Source of the DNA: Chloroflexota bacterium
GTDB lineage: Bacteria; Chloroflexota; Anaerolineae; Aggregatilineales; Phototrophicaceae
Assembly: GCA_016223085.1 (NCBI GenBank)
Contig: JACRPS010000004.1
Span: 276,484-340,483, forward strand
Length of the DNA stretch: 64,000 nt
Reading direction: 5' to 3'
Below are positions 25,301-33,034 of this stretch, in pieces. The notes beneath the pieces are model-generated. The model did not search any database and was not told the origin of the DNA. It worked only from the letters and a program-made list of their open reading frames with translations. Every line of letters begins with the position of its first letter. The first letter of the stretch is position 1. The position numbers and the translations under genes are program-made.

Positions 25301-26190
25301 CAATCAATATTGCCCTTTCAGGGACAATCATGTTGGATACAGCGTATAGTTATGGTGGTTCTACAACAGGCGGACGCCTATACATTGATAAGAACCTGAC
25401 AATTAATGGGCCAGGAGCAGCCTTGCTAAAGGTAGAGGCTGGTGATCGTTGTGGAGTAGCAATCTGTGTCGGTGAACCAGCCTTCAGTATTCGGCAAGGT
25501 GTAACGGTCAAGCTAAACAGTCTAAGTATCACAAAAGCCGCTACAAGTAGTGGTTGGGGTATCCAAAATGAAGGCACACTCACTTTGACCAATATCTCAG
25601 TCTTCGGAAGTTCTGGCAATGGCATCATCAACAGTGGAAATTTGACTGTATTCAACAGCACGATAAATGACAATACTGTTACCTGCTCTTCCTGCGCGGG
25701 AGGTGGAATCTCTAACAATGGTGGAACCGTTAACTTGGTTAACAGCACTCTGGTCAATAATTCGGGGGCGAATGCGAGCGGAATCTATAATTCAGATGGG
25801 ACACTACAGTTAAGCAACGTTACGCTCTCTAATACTGGCATTTGGAGCAATGGTGGCTCGGTCATTGTCAAGAACAGCGTCATTGACAATTATAACGACT
25901 GTTATTTGACAGAAGGGGCTTCACTAGTGGTACAGGGAGTAAACTTGTCACGTGGGAATGCCTGCCCTGGTTTCACCTTTACTAACACAAATCCTCTACT
26001 AGACCGCCTTCGGGATTATGGTGGGCAGACATGGACGATGCGCCTGGCTGGACTGCCAAATAAGAGTCCCGCACTGGATACAGCGTCAGATTGCACAGAC
26101 TTGAACGGTAAGGTACTGACAACTGACCAACGGGGGAGGATACAGTACACGGGTTTTCATCATCGCCCCCGGCGTGAATGTTACCATTGA
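22324..26190 (+). CDS. Giant surface protein: M23-like, crystallin-like and beta-helix domains (frameshifted)
   Basis: The main open part (1288 residues) of a large surface protein. I start at ATG 22324 behind GGGGGCTGCT. A transmembrane anchor (VTFVGLTIGIIVIFVVVSN) and a Pro/Thr-rich stretch come first. A conserved region then spans about 130-275. A degenerate M23-peptidase-like domain follows (YAHCIDISIAEVD; WLEVCHLNFESY; TTRHIHLAAF). A crystallin-like motif (VTIYENPNFGGKSLVLL) comes next, then repeated right-handed beta-helix units that begin NLNNTGPGSLRQIIADTN and NLNESGPGSLRQAIADAY. The frame is lost at about 26135 at the end of a 107-bp exact repeat and stops at 26190. The continuation lies in another frame to 27169. 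Confidence 0.8.
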   Translation: MLWKMRYVTFVGLTIGIIVIFVVVSNQSPNQGSLLPTLISSPSLPPTSQPTASIPILNAASTPLSRITSTSFVSAVGQATPTPFEASLQTPNTSLVAGVTPPIPSVEPINVSLPENPIPNQIIMPTSTSVQSKIHERRTFPAVGIEVDIPDGWLVNEYQNVGFGFSFYTPNISLQEPDFVLTGAYIVLQISDEVENPRSLTPPEISSVATSVIVGGLEGVGYELVNSFDTVEKNVDIYGDKKLFRFTMQYAHGDPEARKYETAFDTILRSLTFVQREGSLPIYNIPISMQNLAFTALSFPFEAGQQWKIASGGGYNNGARHGGNNFGYALYALDFQRYDGAVDGVMALSPTSGSLDHPHTGYDSQGQSYAHCIDISIAEVDATNNLWLEVCHLNFESYQKQGSKIIKGEVLGTFALDGCGGACTTRHIHLAAFIGKKGNPWTSPETRQALPFSSTEYGNLALDGQDFSPDGSKNQYRNKSGLYSSLTPICLPETAPTNSQDVCGGGMGVTIYENPNFGGKSLVLLSNDDDLCNNPLNPNTDPLTFVCFSAPSWNDIASSIRVAPGWHAILYLHSKAQEQELGEYHIVRNCNSDITDFGDPSWNFSNGASLNDNVSRIVVERCSSSNTQSLLFDTAASASTPCNVDFDNLVTNLNNTGPGSLRQIIADTNEGDTVYFGVTGTIKLADYSSIYIDKNLTIIGPGASSLTIRGSSTARVIIATGVTVTLNGLGIAGGGIENNGILLLTDSMVFESSSSGILNTGNLSITESTISDNSTICSSCPGGGIYNTASGIASLTNSTISDNRALGGGGAIFNGGGILRLSNVTISNNASVGATGGIWSSGGTVTIKNSIIADYTACTLTDGATLVAQDTNLALDGSCPGFTLNNMNPLLDRLRDYGGQTWTMRLAGLPNKSPALDTASDCTDLNGKVLTTDQRGRPRPVDGDGSGGARCDIGAFEFAPTDATPQTFTVTNLNESGPGSLRQAIADAYHNDTINIALSGTIMLDTAYSYGGSTTGGRLYIDKNLTINGPGAALLKVEAGDRCGVAICVGEPAFSIRQGVTVKLNSLSITKAATSSGWGIQNEGTLTLTNISVFGSSGNGIINSGNLTVFNSTINDNTVTCSSCAGGGISNNGGTVNLVNSTLVNNSGANASGIYNSDGTLQLSNVTLSNTGIWSNGGSVIVKNSVIDNYNDCYLTEGASLVVQGVNLSRGNACPGFTFTNTNPLLDRLRDYGGQTWTMRLAGLPNKSPALDTASDCTDLNGKVLTTDQRGRIQYTGFHHRPRRECYH
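25024..25130 (+). repeat. 107-bp exact direct repeat, copy 1
   Basis: Identical to 26029-26135, 1005 bp downstream, within the beta-helix region of the giant surface protein gene. Here the sequence continues into a complete unit (DQRGRPRPVDGDG and onward). Confidence 0.9.
26029..26135 (+). repeat. 107-bp exact direct repeat, copy 2, at the frameshift
   Basis: Identical to 25024-25130. The reading frame breaks at its right end: after the run of Gs the sequence jumps to the middle of the next beta-helix unit. This suggests a deletion or an assembly collapse between repeats. Confidence 0.9.
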
Positions 26191-27169
26191 CGGTCTTGGC
26201 ATTGCAGGCACGGTAAGTAATACGCCAAGCGGAGGTATACAGAACGACGGGACGCTCGTGCTGACCAACAGTATGGTGTTCGATAGTTCCAGCAGCGGCA
26301 TCATCAACACTGGGAATATAACTATCACCAGTAGCGCAATCTATAACAACAGTGTTACTTGCAGCGTGTGTTCAGGTGTAGGCATCTATAATGATGGGGG
26401 TAGCGTGACCCTGACAAATACAACCCTGTCAGGCAACTTAGGGGTAAACGCGAGTGCAATTTACAATTCTTATGGAACACTGAGGTTGAGCAATGTCACG
26501 CTTTCTGACAGTGGCATTTGGAGCAACGGCGGCTCGGTTCTTGCCAAGAACAGTATTATCAACAGCTATACAGGATGCTCTTTGACAGATGGTGCAGTTC
26601 TAACAGCACTTGGCGTCAACTTATCACTGGGAGATGATTGTCCGGGTTTTACGCTTAAAAATGCAAACCCTCTGCTTGGAGTGCTTCAGGACAATGGCGG
26701 TATAACGTTCACGCTTGCTCTAGAAGCCGCGAGTCCGGCATTAGACGCAGTTATAGACTGTTCTGATAGTACCAGCAAACCCATCATCACAGACCAACGG
26801 GGGCGTCCACGTCCTGTAGATGGAGATGGCAACGGACAGGCACGTTGTGACATCGGCGCATTTGAAGCACCTGTTGACTTTGGAATCAGCTTGAATGCAG
26901 CCCCGAAACGCAATTACTATACAACGAATACTGTGCTGCTTTCGTGGGGACATATTTCGTGGGCAACGGAATACGAGCTTCAAGTAGACACCGATGATAC
27001 GTTCGCCAACCCGATATATTTTGTATCTATCGTTCCTTCCAACATATTATCGGTTTGGACGCCTGCATTTCCTGAAGGCCCATACTACTGGCGTGTCCGC
27101 GCTCGTCAGCCAAGTGGCAACTGGGGAATGTGGAGTATGACCGATACGTTTACTATTGATGTGCCATAG
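26137..27169 (+). pseudogene. Detached C-terminal part of the giant surface protein
   Basis: The frame resumes as GYSTRVFIIAPGVNVTIDGLG, homologous to STARVIIATGVTVTLNGLG of the earlier unit, and runs to 27169. Independent translation from ATG 26174 would give 331 residues but lacks a signal peptide or ribosome site. It holds the last beta-helix repeats, a closing unit (DQRGRPRPVDGDGNGQARCDIGAFE) and a C-terminal fibronectin-III-like domain (LSWGHISWATEYELQVDTD ... YYWRVRARQPSG). Relative to other units, the part from the end of the closing motif through GPGSLRQAIAD is missing, about 270-300 bp. Confidence 0.75.
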
Positions 27170-27276
27170 AAGCTTCCTTATTTAGGATGCGGTGTGGAGG
27201 AAAGGTTGTAATGCCACCTGCACCAACGGCAGTAAAGAATGAAAAATCGGCGACCAGTAGAAAGCGCAGCCGACTT

Positions 27277-27813
27277 TCAGAGCAGTGGCTGTTGCATTGC
27301 CAACTGCTCATCACAGTAATCTCGAAAACCACAGGTCGCGCACATCCGAGGATTGTTGTGGCTACGATGTACGTTAGAAATCTGCCGTTTTTGGCGCATC
27401 TCTGAGAGGATTTGAGCTAAGGTCGATTCCCGCTCTACTGTGAACTCCACTGTGAATTGCTGCTCAGGATACCGGATGACTCCGTAGGCTGGGCGAAATC
27501 CATAATTGTCTTCAACCAGCACACAGTACACGATTAACTGCATGACGTGACTGAGATAAGGATATGCAGGCGTTCGGCCTGTTTTGGCCTCAACTGGAAT
27601 GATTTGCCCATTCTGTTCGAGAAGAAAATCAGGCCGTCCTTTGAGGCCGTAGCGATGCGAAATAAGCAGTTGCCCGCGCCGTTCTTGCACGTCCTCATAG
27701 ATCACTTCGCCTTCTGGCATATGCAGCCGTCGTCGTTGCTGCTGGCTGAACCAGAATAGTGCAAGGCCGAGAACAATTAGAACGAGGGGTAGCAGCAGCC
27801 AGTTGTCGTTCAC
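27277..27813 (-). CDS. Cas4-like PD-(D/E)XK nuclease, catalytic half, membrane anchored
   Basis: A 178-residue protein starting with GTG at 27811-27813, overlapping the stop of the previous gene by GTGA. A transmembrane helix (about 5-23) is followed by QQQRRR, so the rest should be cytoplasmic. The nuclease core has His53, Asp62 (GRPDFL), Glu75 and Lys77 (IPVEAKTG) and the RecB-type Q92xxxY96 motif (MQLIVYC). Three C-terminal Cys (158, 161, 167; MCATCGFRDYC) match the last three iron-sulfur ligands of Cas4. The first Cys is in the other half (27810-28064). No CRISPR array or cas1/cas2 is in the window. A close copy is at 63023. Confidence 0.85.
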   Translation of the reverse strand: MNDNWLLLPLVLIVLGLALFWFSQQQRRRLHMPEGEVIYEDVQERRGQLLISHRYGLKGRPDFLLEQNGQIIPVEAKTGRTPAYPYLSHVMQLIVYCVLVEDNYGFRPAYGVIRYPEQQFTVEFTVERESTLAQILSEMRQKRQISNVHRSHNNPRMCATCGFRDYCDEQLAMQQPLL

Positions 27814-28064
27814 GCCATACCTGAAAGCAGCCGGAGTATGACCAAAATGAGCAGCAATACAGCGCCCGCTACTATCAGTTGCCACGCCAGACGTTTGACT
27901 CTGGCAATCCACTGAACTTGGCGGCCTAGCTGTTGATGCTGCTCTGCGCCAAGCTCCATCACCGCTTGCTGGCTGCTCTCGAAACCCCGTATGCGATACC
28001 ACCAGGCGCGTTGGCAGTAAACGAATTCTGCAACTTCACTGGCGGAGATGTGATTGTTCTTCAT
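27810..28064 (-). CDS. Cas4-like protein, N-terminal half with transmembrane helix
   Basis: An 84-residue protein starting at ATG 28062-28064 behind AGGAACAGCA. The first 25 residues match the Cas4 N-terminus: HISASEVAEFVYCQRAWWYRIRG, with Cys17 as the first [4Fe-4S] ligand. A helical linker and a C-terminal transmembrane helix (about 60-80, LIVAGAVLLLILVILRLL) follow. Positive charges before this helix predict N-terminus inside. Its stop overlaps the GTG of the catalytic half, so the pair equals one Cas4-like chain split in a short external loop between two membrane helices. The two halves should reassemble through the shared cluster. Confidence 0.8.
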   Translation of the reverse strand: MKNNHISASEVAEFVYCQRAWWYRIRGFESSQQAVMELGAEQHQQLGRQVQWIARVKRLAWQLIVAGAVLLLILVILRLLSGMA

Positions 28065-28245
28065 TGCTGTTCCTATTTGACCAACTTTAGCAATATTGGT
28101 ATAGTCTAGCCGAGAATTCAATGCAAACAGTAGGTTTTCTAAGGGGCAAAAAGGCTTTCTAGGGTTTCATTTTCGGGTCAAATCTGCTATAATTGAAGTC
28201 GTACAAGCCCACATATACGATGCCAATCCCCACAAAGGACACCCG

Positions 28246-29301
28246 ATGAATCCCCTTCAAACCAGTCAAATCACGGTCTTCGATGACTGTACCACTGCGG
28301 CCATATCTGTTATGCTGAAACAGCAACATGCTCGATTGGCACAACTTGACCGCCCCAATTCGCAGTGTTCCATCTCCGCCCGTAATTATGATAGTTCAAT
28401 CAAAGCTCTTGGTGACTACTTGGCACGAACAGGAGCGGTACTGCCTACCAAGAGCGTTCTCGCTCAATGGCGTGATGATATGCTGGTTGGACGTGCTGAC
28501 GATAGTGGTAGAAGCTATGCCGTGAGGAGCGTGAATGCACGCCTCTCTGCTGCTCGAAAGCTATTACGTGCTGTAGCGGACGATGTGACGGACATCACCG
28601 TAAAACTCGTCCTTAATGACTGGGCCAAAGTGGAGGATGCGAAAGCAACTGTCGTTCAAGATAAGACCGAGATAGATTATGGTCGCCGCCTGACTTTAGA
28701 GAGTCTACGGGTATTGGTGCAGGCCATTGATACTCAAAGCCTTAAAGGACTGCGAGATCGGGCTATCATATCTGTTATGGCAGGGGCTGGATTGCGAGTG
28801 TCTGAAGTTGTAGCCTTAACCATGAAGGATGTGTTTTCAACCGTAAACGAAACCGGACAGCGTGGCATTCGGGTTCAGCGAGGCAAGCACAACAAGAGCC
28901 GTATTGTCGTTCTGAATGGATGGAACAGTTGGGTCTTGCAGGCAGTACGGGCATACACTGATGCACTTGGGCTAGACTCAGAAGCACATCCAAATGAAGT
29001 GGTTTTCCGAGGCGTTAAGCGCGAGAAGGGCAGTCGCTATTCCTCCCAGGGTGAACGGCTATCTGCACGCAAGGCCGAAGAAGCGGTTAACAGCTATAAG
29101 GCTGAGTATATGGGGCATATGATGGTAATTAATTGCCATGACCTGCGGCGTACCTACGCCAAGATTTGTAAGCAGTCAGGGATGTCGTGGGAGGCTCTAC
29201 GTGCAAACATGGGCCACAGCAGCGTAACCGTCACCGAGAAGTATGTCGGTTTGGAGGTTGACTGGTCAGAGCGCGTTCCCAATTGGACAATTGAGTTGTG
29301 A
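28246..29301 (+). CDS. Tyrosine recombinase/integrase with intact catalytic residues
   Basis: A 351-residue tyrosine recombinase. AAAGGACACCCG precedes ATG 28246. The core-binding domain spans about 28-125. The catalytic domain has Arg in AGAGLRVSEV, Lys in RGKHNKSRIV, His and Arg in NCHDLRRTYA, His in NMGHSSVTV and the Tyr nucleophile in TEKYVG. It is related to the recombinase-like protein at 9508 but is complete. Two copies of the island near-palindrome lie within its coding region (28301 and 28766). It may act on the island, on a nested element, or in dimer resolution after replication. Confidence 0.9.
   Translation: MNPLQTSQITVFDDCTTAAISVMLKQQHARLAQLDRPNSQCSISARNYDSSIKALGDYLARTGAVLPTKSVLAQWRDDMLVGRADDSGRSYAVRSVNARLSAARKLLRAVADDVTDITVKLVLNDWAKVEDAKATVVQDKTEIDYGRRLTLESLRVLVQAIDTQSLKGLRDRAIISVMAGAGLRVSEVVALTMKDVFSTVNETGQRGIRVQRGKHNKSRIVVLNGWNSWVLQAVRAYTDALGLDSEAHPNEVVFRGVKREKGSRYSSQGERLSARKAEEAVNSYKAEYMGHMMVINCHDLRRTYAKICKQSGMSWEALRANMGHSSVTVTEKYVGLEVDWSERVPNWTIEL
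28301..28315. repeat. Island near-palindrome, copy 5 (14/15)
   Basis: CCATATCTGTTATGC within the first 70 bases of the integrase coding region. Confidence 0.6.
28766..28780. repeat. Island near-palindrome, copy 6 (14/15)
   Basis: TCATATCTGTTATGG, in the segment encoding ISVMAG just before the catalytic Arg of the integrase. Confidence 0.6.
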
Positions 29302-29351
29302 AGCCGCCTTAAAGTGTCGAACGCTAATACCGAGAATGGCTTACGTAAAAG

Positions 29352-29696
29352 TCATTCGCTGAAAATTTGTCTTGCTGCGTAGAATGCCCGCAGAAAGTCC
29401 TCTAGGTTGCACCATGATTTTTCCGAAAGTTGCCGGGGCCAAATAATCATCCCCAAATTTTCCTTACGGACGCAATAGTGCCCTGACTGTTGAGTCAAGC
29501 ATATTACGCCTACATTCGTGACAGCCCATGTGCCAAACTGTTTTAACAACTCAATTTGAGGAAAATCGTAGGTGAGGGCATCCTTTGCCTGTCCCCATAG
29601 TTTATCGCCCTTACCATCTATCTCGATCTGTGCGGGTAATTGGTTCTGAATGTCCTCGATAAGAGCGTTTAGCTCGGATTCCGGCAGTCGAGGCAT
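29352..29696 (-). CDS. Small protein of unknown function
   Basis: A 114-residue protein starting at ATG 29694-29696 with AGGAGG upstream (ACAGGAGGTTGT). No family is recognised. It has an acidic helical N-terminus (ESELNALIEDIQNQLP), a middle with LWGQAKDALTYDFPQIELLKQFG and a Trp-rich C-terminus. It is convergent with the integrase and divergent from an XRE-family regulator gene, from which it is separated by about 108 bp. That arrangement would suit a regulated accessory gene. Confidence 0.6.
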   Translation of the reverse strand: MPRLPESELNALIEDIQNQLPAQIEIDGKGDKLWGQAKDALTYDFPQIELLKQFGTWAVTNVGVICLTQQSGHYCVRKENLGMIIWPRQLSEKSWCNLEDFLRAFYAARQIFSE

Positions 29697-29804
29697 ACAA
29701 CCTCCTGTGGTACTGAAAAATACAATGCATTCATTGTTGAACTGGAATAAACAGTCTACCTCAGACTTTCTACAATTGCAATATTCCTACCTGTTTCGGG
29801 GATA

Positions 29805-30146
29805 TTGCGATTGGACTCACGACGCTTCGGTGAACGTATCCGTAAAGCCAGAGAGAGACTGGGCATAACCCAAGAAACTTTGGCCGAACGATCTGGTAAA
29901 GATCAGCGAGCTATCTCCGAGTACGAGAATGGAAAACGGAGATTATCGGCCATTGACCTTCCAGTATTTGCAAAGGCGTTGGATGTACCCATACTGTACT
30001 TTTTTGAGGGCGAAATTAATAGGAACGACTTTGACGCGGCGCTACTTCAGGAGTTTAATAAACTGCCTACTGAAGCAGCAAAGGCATCAGCTATAGAGCT
30101 AGTTCGTATTTTCTGTAACTCTATTAAATCTCATTATCCTCGGTAA
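29805..30146 (+). CDS. XRE-family helix-turn-helix regulator
   Basis: A 113-residue Cro/C1-type DNA-binding protein. Residues about 8-65 form the HTH_3 domain: FGERIRKARERLGITQETLAERSGKDQRAISEYENGKR, then LPVFAKALDVPILYFFEG. The C-terminal helical part (LQEFNKLPTEAAKASAIELVRI) probably mediates dimerisation. The start is TTG at 29805 behind GGGGATA; an internal TTG is also possible. It stands upstream of the sigma-like gene and may control the defence operon that follows, as such regulators often do, but no operator was identified. Confidence 0.85.
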   Translation: MRLDSRRFGERIRKARERLGITQETLAERSGKDQRAISEYENGKRRLSAIDLPVFAKALDVPILYFFEGEINRNDFDAALLQEFNKLPTEAAKASAIELVRIFCNSIKSHYPR

Positions 30147-30351
30147 CGCTTATATCTACTCCGAAAACCATCCTGTTTCTCGAAACTTTCACCTGTGCAA
30201 CCGCTGGCTTGGTGGTCAAACATTGACAAACCGAATTGATACATGAAATTCAAAAATTTTTAGCTTTTAGCATGGGATTCCGGTATAAAATTAATCTTAA
30301 ACATATCAATGGTCTATTCATTCCCACTTACAGTGATTTGGATTACATAAA

Positions 30352-32979
30352 ATGTCCAATAGGAGGCCACATAATACGAATGGAACGTTCAATGCACTTC
30401 GCGCATTTTTTGAGGATGTTGCCCAAATCCCTATTGTAGGCGGTAAAGAAGATTATTTGCCTTTAACTCGCCGTATCCGTCGAGATATATTTCTCCGAAA
30501 AGCAACCGGCGATACCCCAAAAGCAACCTTTCATAAGATACTACAAAGACAAGAGGCAGCAATAAAGCGGTTTGCTGAATATTGCCAGTTGCATGATCGC
30601 CCGCCTCTGGACTTGACGAAATTGGCAGTAGAGATTGAACCGTTTCTTGATAATCCTCGACAGGATATGCCACCATCCCTTGCCCATTCTTTTGGAGCTT
30701 TTGCTTATAACAAAAATGAGGACAGTGCCAAATTTGAGGAAGTAGGCTGGCGCTGTGTTTATTTGACATCGTTAATACCGCCAAATCTACGAGTTCTTGC
30801 GACTCCCCCTGTCTTAACTGAGGAAGTAACGGAGCATCTTCAGGAAATTCGTGCAGAAGCAAAACAGTCCAAACAACGTTTAGTGGAGGGCACACTTCGA
30901 TACGTCATTAATATCGCTTGTTCTTACATTGGCAAGGGAGTCCCGTATCTTGACCTGGTTCAAGAAGGGGTATTTGGTTTAATGCGCGCTGCTGAGGGTT
31001 ATGATGAGCAGCATGGAGCACACTTTCAGTTGTACGCTGCTCAGTGGATACGACAGAGAATTGCGCGCTGCATAGCCGATAGTTCACGAGTGATTCGCGT
31101 TCCCGTTCATTTGGGCGAAGAAATCGGAAAGATTGAAAAAATATACGCTCGGCACTTAGAGCAGTCAGGGAAGCTACCCAGTGACTATGAAATATATGCA
31201 GAGGTGGAATGGCTAACACGAGACGAGATTGCTTGGTGGCAAAAGAAGGTGAGTGCTACCCAATTACAGGTACGGCTGAAGAAATACCACGAATTACTGC
31301 GTTATCGAACCAACGCTGATGAAACAGCCCCCTGGTATATCTTGCCATCTACTTTGAAGGCACTGAATGAGACATACGAGAGGCTGAGTATTCAAAAAGG
31401 GGGTGAACTGTCACCTACTGAATTATTCTTGGCGATGAGATGGCTTTCAGAGCAAGACATTGATCTTCTCAACATGGATTTTGAAAGTCAGGCGGCTGAA
31501 AAACGGGCGTCGCAGATTGGGGCAAAACTGCATAAAGCTGAACGCCTTATGCAAAGATACCGTATTGCAAATGCTAATCACTATTCTTTGGAAAGCACAC
31601 AATTCACGTTGGAAGATGAATTTTTGCTGATAGAGGATGTTCTTCCTGCTGCCGAGACAGTTGAAGAAGCCGCGAATAAAGCGATGCTCGCCTCTACGAT
31701 AAATTCCGTTATGAACTGTTTGAGTGATCGGGAGCGACAAATTATTGAACTAAGGTTTGGCCTAAAAGATGGTACTGAACGAACCCTGGAAGAAATTGGT
31801 CAAATGTTGGGCTTAACTCGTGAGCGCATTCGTCAAATTGAGGCGAAGGCTCTAACAAAACTTCGACATCCTGTACGTTCGAGGCAATTGAGAGCCTACC
31901 TTTCAGACGCAGAAACCGAAATAGTCAGCCGAGAGGAAGTAGATGCAAATTTCTATAGTATAGAACTTCAACATAAACTTGATTTTATAGATTCTACAAA
32001 TGATGGGGTTGAACTTGAGATTTACCAGGAACAGAAGCGTACTGATCGGATGATTCGACGCTATATCACAAAGGCGCGTGAAAGATTGTGGGATACTAAG
32101 AAACATGGCAGCATCGAGAGCTTATTGCGTGAAGTCCTTGAAGAATTCGGGCAACCGACACGTTACAGCCAAATTCATGCAAGGGCAATGGAACGAGTTG
32201 CTGATGGTTTCCAATTTTCAAAACAGCGGACTTATTCAACTTTGTTCTATCGCAGTGACATATTCCGCCCCTTCGGGAATGCTGTTTTCGGGTTGGCTTC
32301 CTGGACAGCACATACGACCAATAGTGGGGGAGAGACAGTTTTTCATCATTGTCCTGTGCCGCTGCTGCCATCAACCGGCTACACCAATGCTTTCTTTGAG
32401 TCGGTCATGGTAGGTCGCGACTTGCTCAAGAAGAAAAATTTAAGTGCGAGAGAATTCTGGTCCGAAATGCGTGCCTGGGCAAAGCGGAATGAAGGGAGTT
32501 CAGGCCAGGATGCACAGAATGCCCTTGATGCCTGGTATGCTGCCGGACTGTTTGACCGGGTTGAGTTCAATTCGGATGGAAAATCACCATTGAAGATGAC
32601 CATTGGAGCGGATGCCAAACTGAGTGAGGTAAGGCAGCATTGTTTGCACAATCTGTGTCGGCGCATACTTAAAATGCCGGAACTGCTGCTCACACTTGAT
32701 CGGGTGGCACGGCCTACCGTATCTGTTATTCAGAAAGTTTTGTTTGGTGGAGAGCGGGCAGGGTTTGACGTGCCGTTGCGTCTAGCTATTCTCGCTGCCT
32801 TTGGAGCGGTGCAGGCAGATGGCGAAGAATGGCAATTAACAGACTTAGGGCGAGGGCTGCTAAAAGATCATCCGCCGCAAGAATTGCCTGACTTTGGCGA
32901 GATTGAGGCTTTCAAGGAAAAGGATGAACTCAAATCAGAATTGGAATGGGAGGATGAATTGGCCTTACTTGATATATAA
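30352..32979 (+). CDS. Very large sigma-70-like protein with HARE-HTH and winged-helix extensions
   Basis: An 875-residue protein. Sigma region 2 is recognisable at about 175-245 (YLDLVQEGVFGLMRAAEGYD and AAQWIRQRIARCI). Sigma region 4 lies at about 455-510 (LSDRERQIIELRFGL; TLEEIGQMLGLTRERIRQIEAKAL). Residues about 580-650 match the HARE-HTH domain (SIESLLREVLEEFGQPTRYSQIH ... SDIFRPFGNAVFGLASW). The C-terminal 100 residues hold a further winged-helix-like stretch (LRLAILAAFGAVQADGEEWQLTDLGRGLL). Housekeeping sigma factors are much shorter. It precedes the DpdA/PglZ operon by 55 bp and may drive or sense it. No good ribosome site is seen before ATG 30352, so the start is less certain. Confidence 0.8.
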   Translation: MSNRRPHNTNGTFNALRAFFEDVAQIPIVGGKEDYLPLTRRIRRDIFLRKATGDTPKATFHKILQRQEAAIKRFAEYCQLHDRPPLDLTKLAVEIEPFLDNPRQDMPPSLAHSFGAFAYNKNEDSAKFEEVGWRCVYLTSLIPPNLRVLATPPVLTEEVTEHLQEIRAEAKQSKQRLVEGTLRYVINIACSYIGKGVPYLDLVQEGVFGLMRAAEGYDEQHGAHFQLYAAQWIRQRIARCIADSSRVIRVPVHLGEEIGKIEKIYARHLEQSGKLPSDYEIYAEVEWLTRDEIAWWQKKVSATQLQVRLKKYHELLRYRTNADETAPWYILPSTLKALNETYERLSIQKGGELSPTELFLAMRWLSEQDIDLLNMDFESQAAEKRASQIGAKLHKAERLMQRYRIANANHYSLESTQFTLEDEFLLIEDVLPAAETVEEAANKAMLASTINSVMNCLSDRERQIIELRFGLKDGTERTLEEIGQMLGLTRERIRQIEAKALTKLRHPVRSRQLRAYLSDAETEIVSREEVDANFYSIELQHKLDFIDSTNDGVELEIYQEQKRTDRMIRRYITKARERLWDTKKHGSIESLLREVLEEFGQPTRYSQIHARAMERVADGFQFSKQRTYSTLFYRSDIFRPFGNAVFGLASWTAHTTNSGGETVFHHCPVPLLPSTGYTNAFFESVMVGRDLLKKKNLSAREFWSEMRAWAKRNEGSSGQDAQNALDAWYAAGLFDRVEFNSDGKSPLKMTIGADAKLSEVRQHCLHNLCRRILKMPELLLTLDRVARPTVSVIQKVLFGGERAGFDVPLRLAILAAFGAVQADGEEWQLTDLGRGLLKDHPPQELPDFGEIEAFKEKDELKSELEWEDELALLDI

Positions 32980-33034
32980 GCTGTAAGGCTAAAATTGTGC
33001 TTTGCCTCTCTGATATTATGAAGAAAAGAGAATC

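Noticed and set aside
27187..27405. 72-residue plus-strand frame after the giant surface protein
   Set aside because: It overlaps the Cas4-like gene on the other strand and has no supporting features.
32717..32731. Additional copy of the near-palindrome in the sigma-like gene (CCGTATCTGTTATTC)
   Set aside because: Only 12 of 15 bases match and it lies within coding sequence, so it is not counted.
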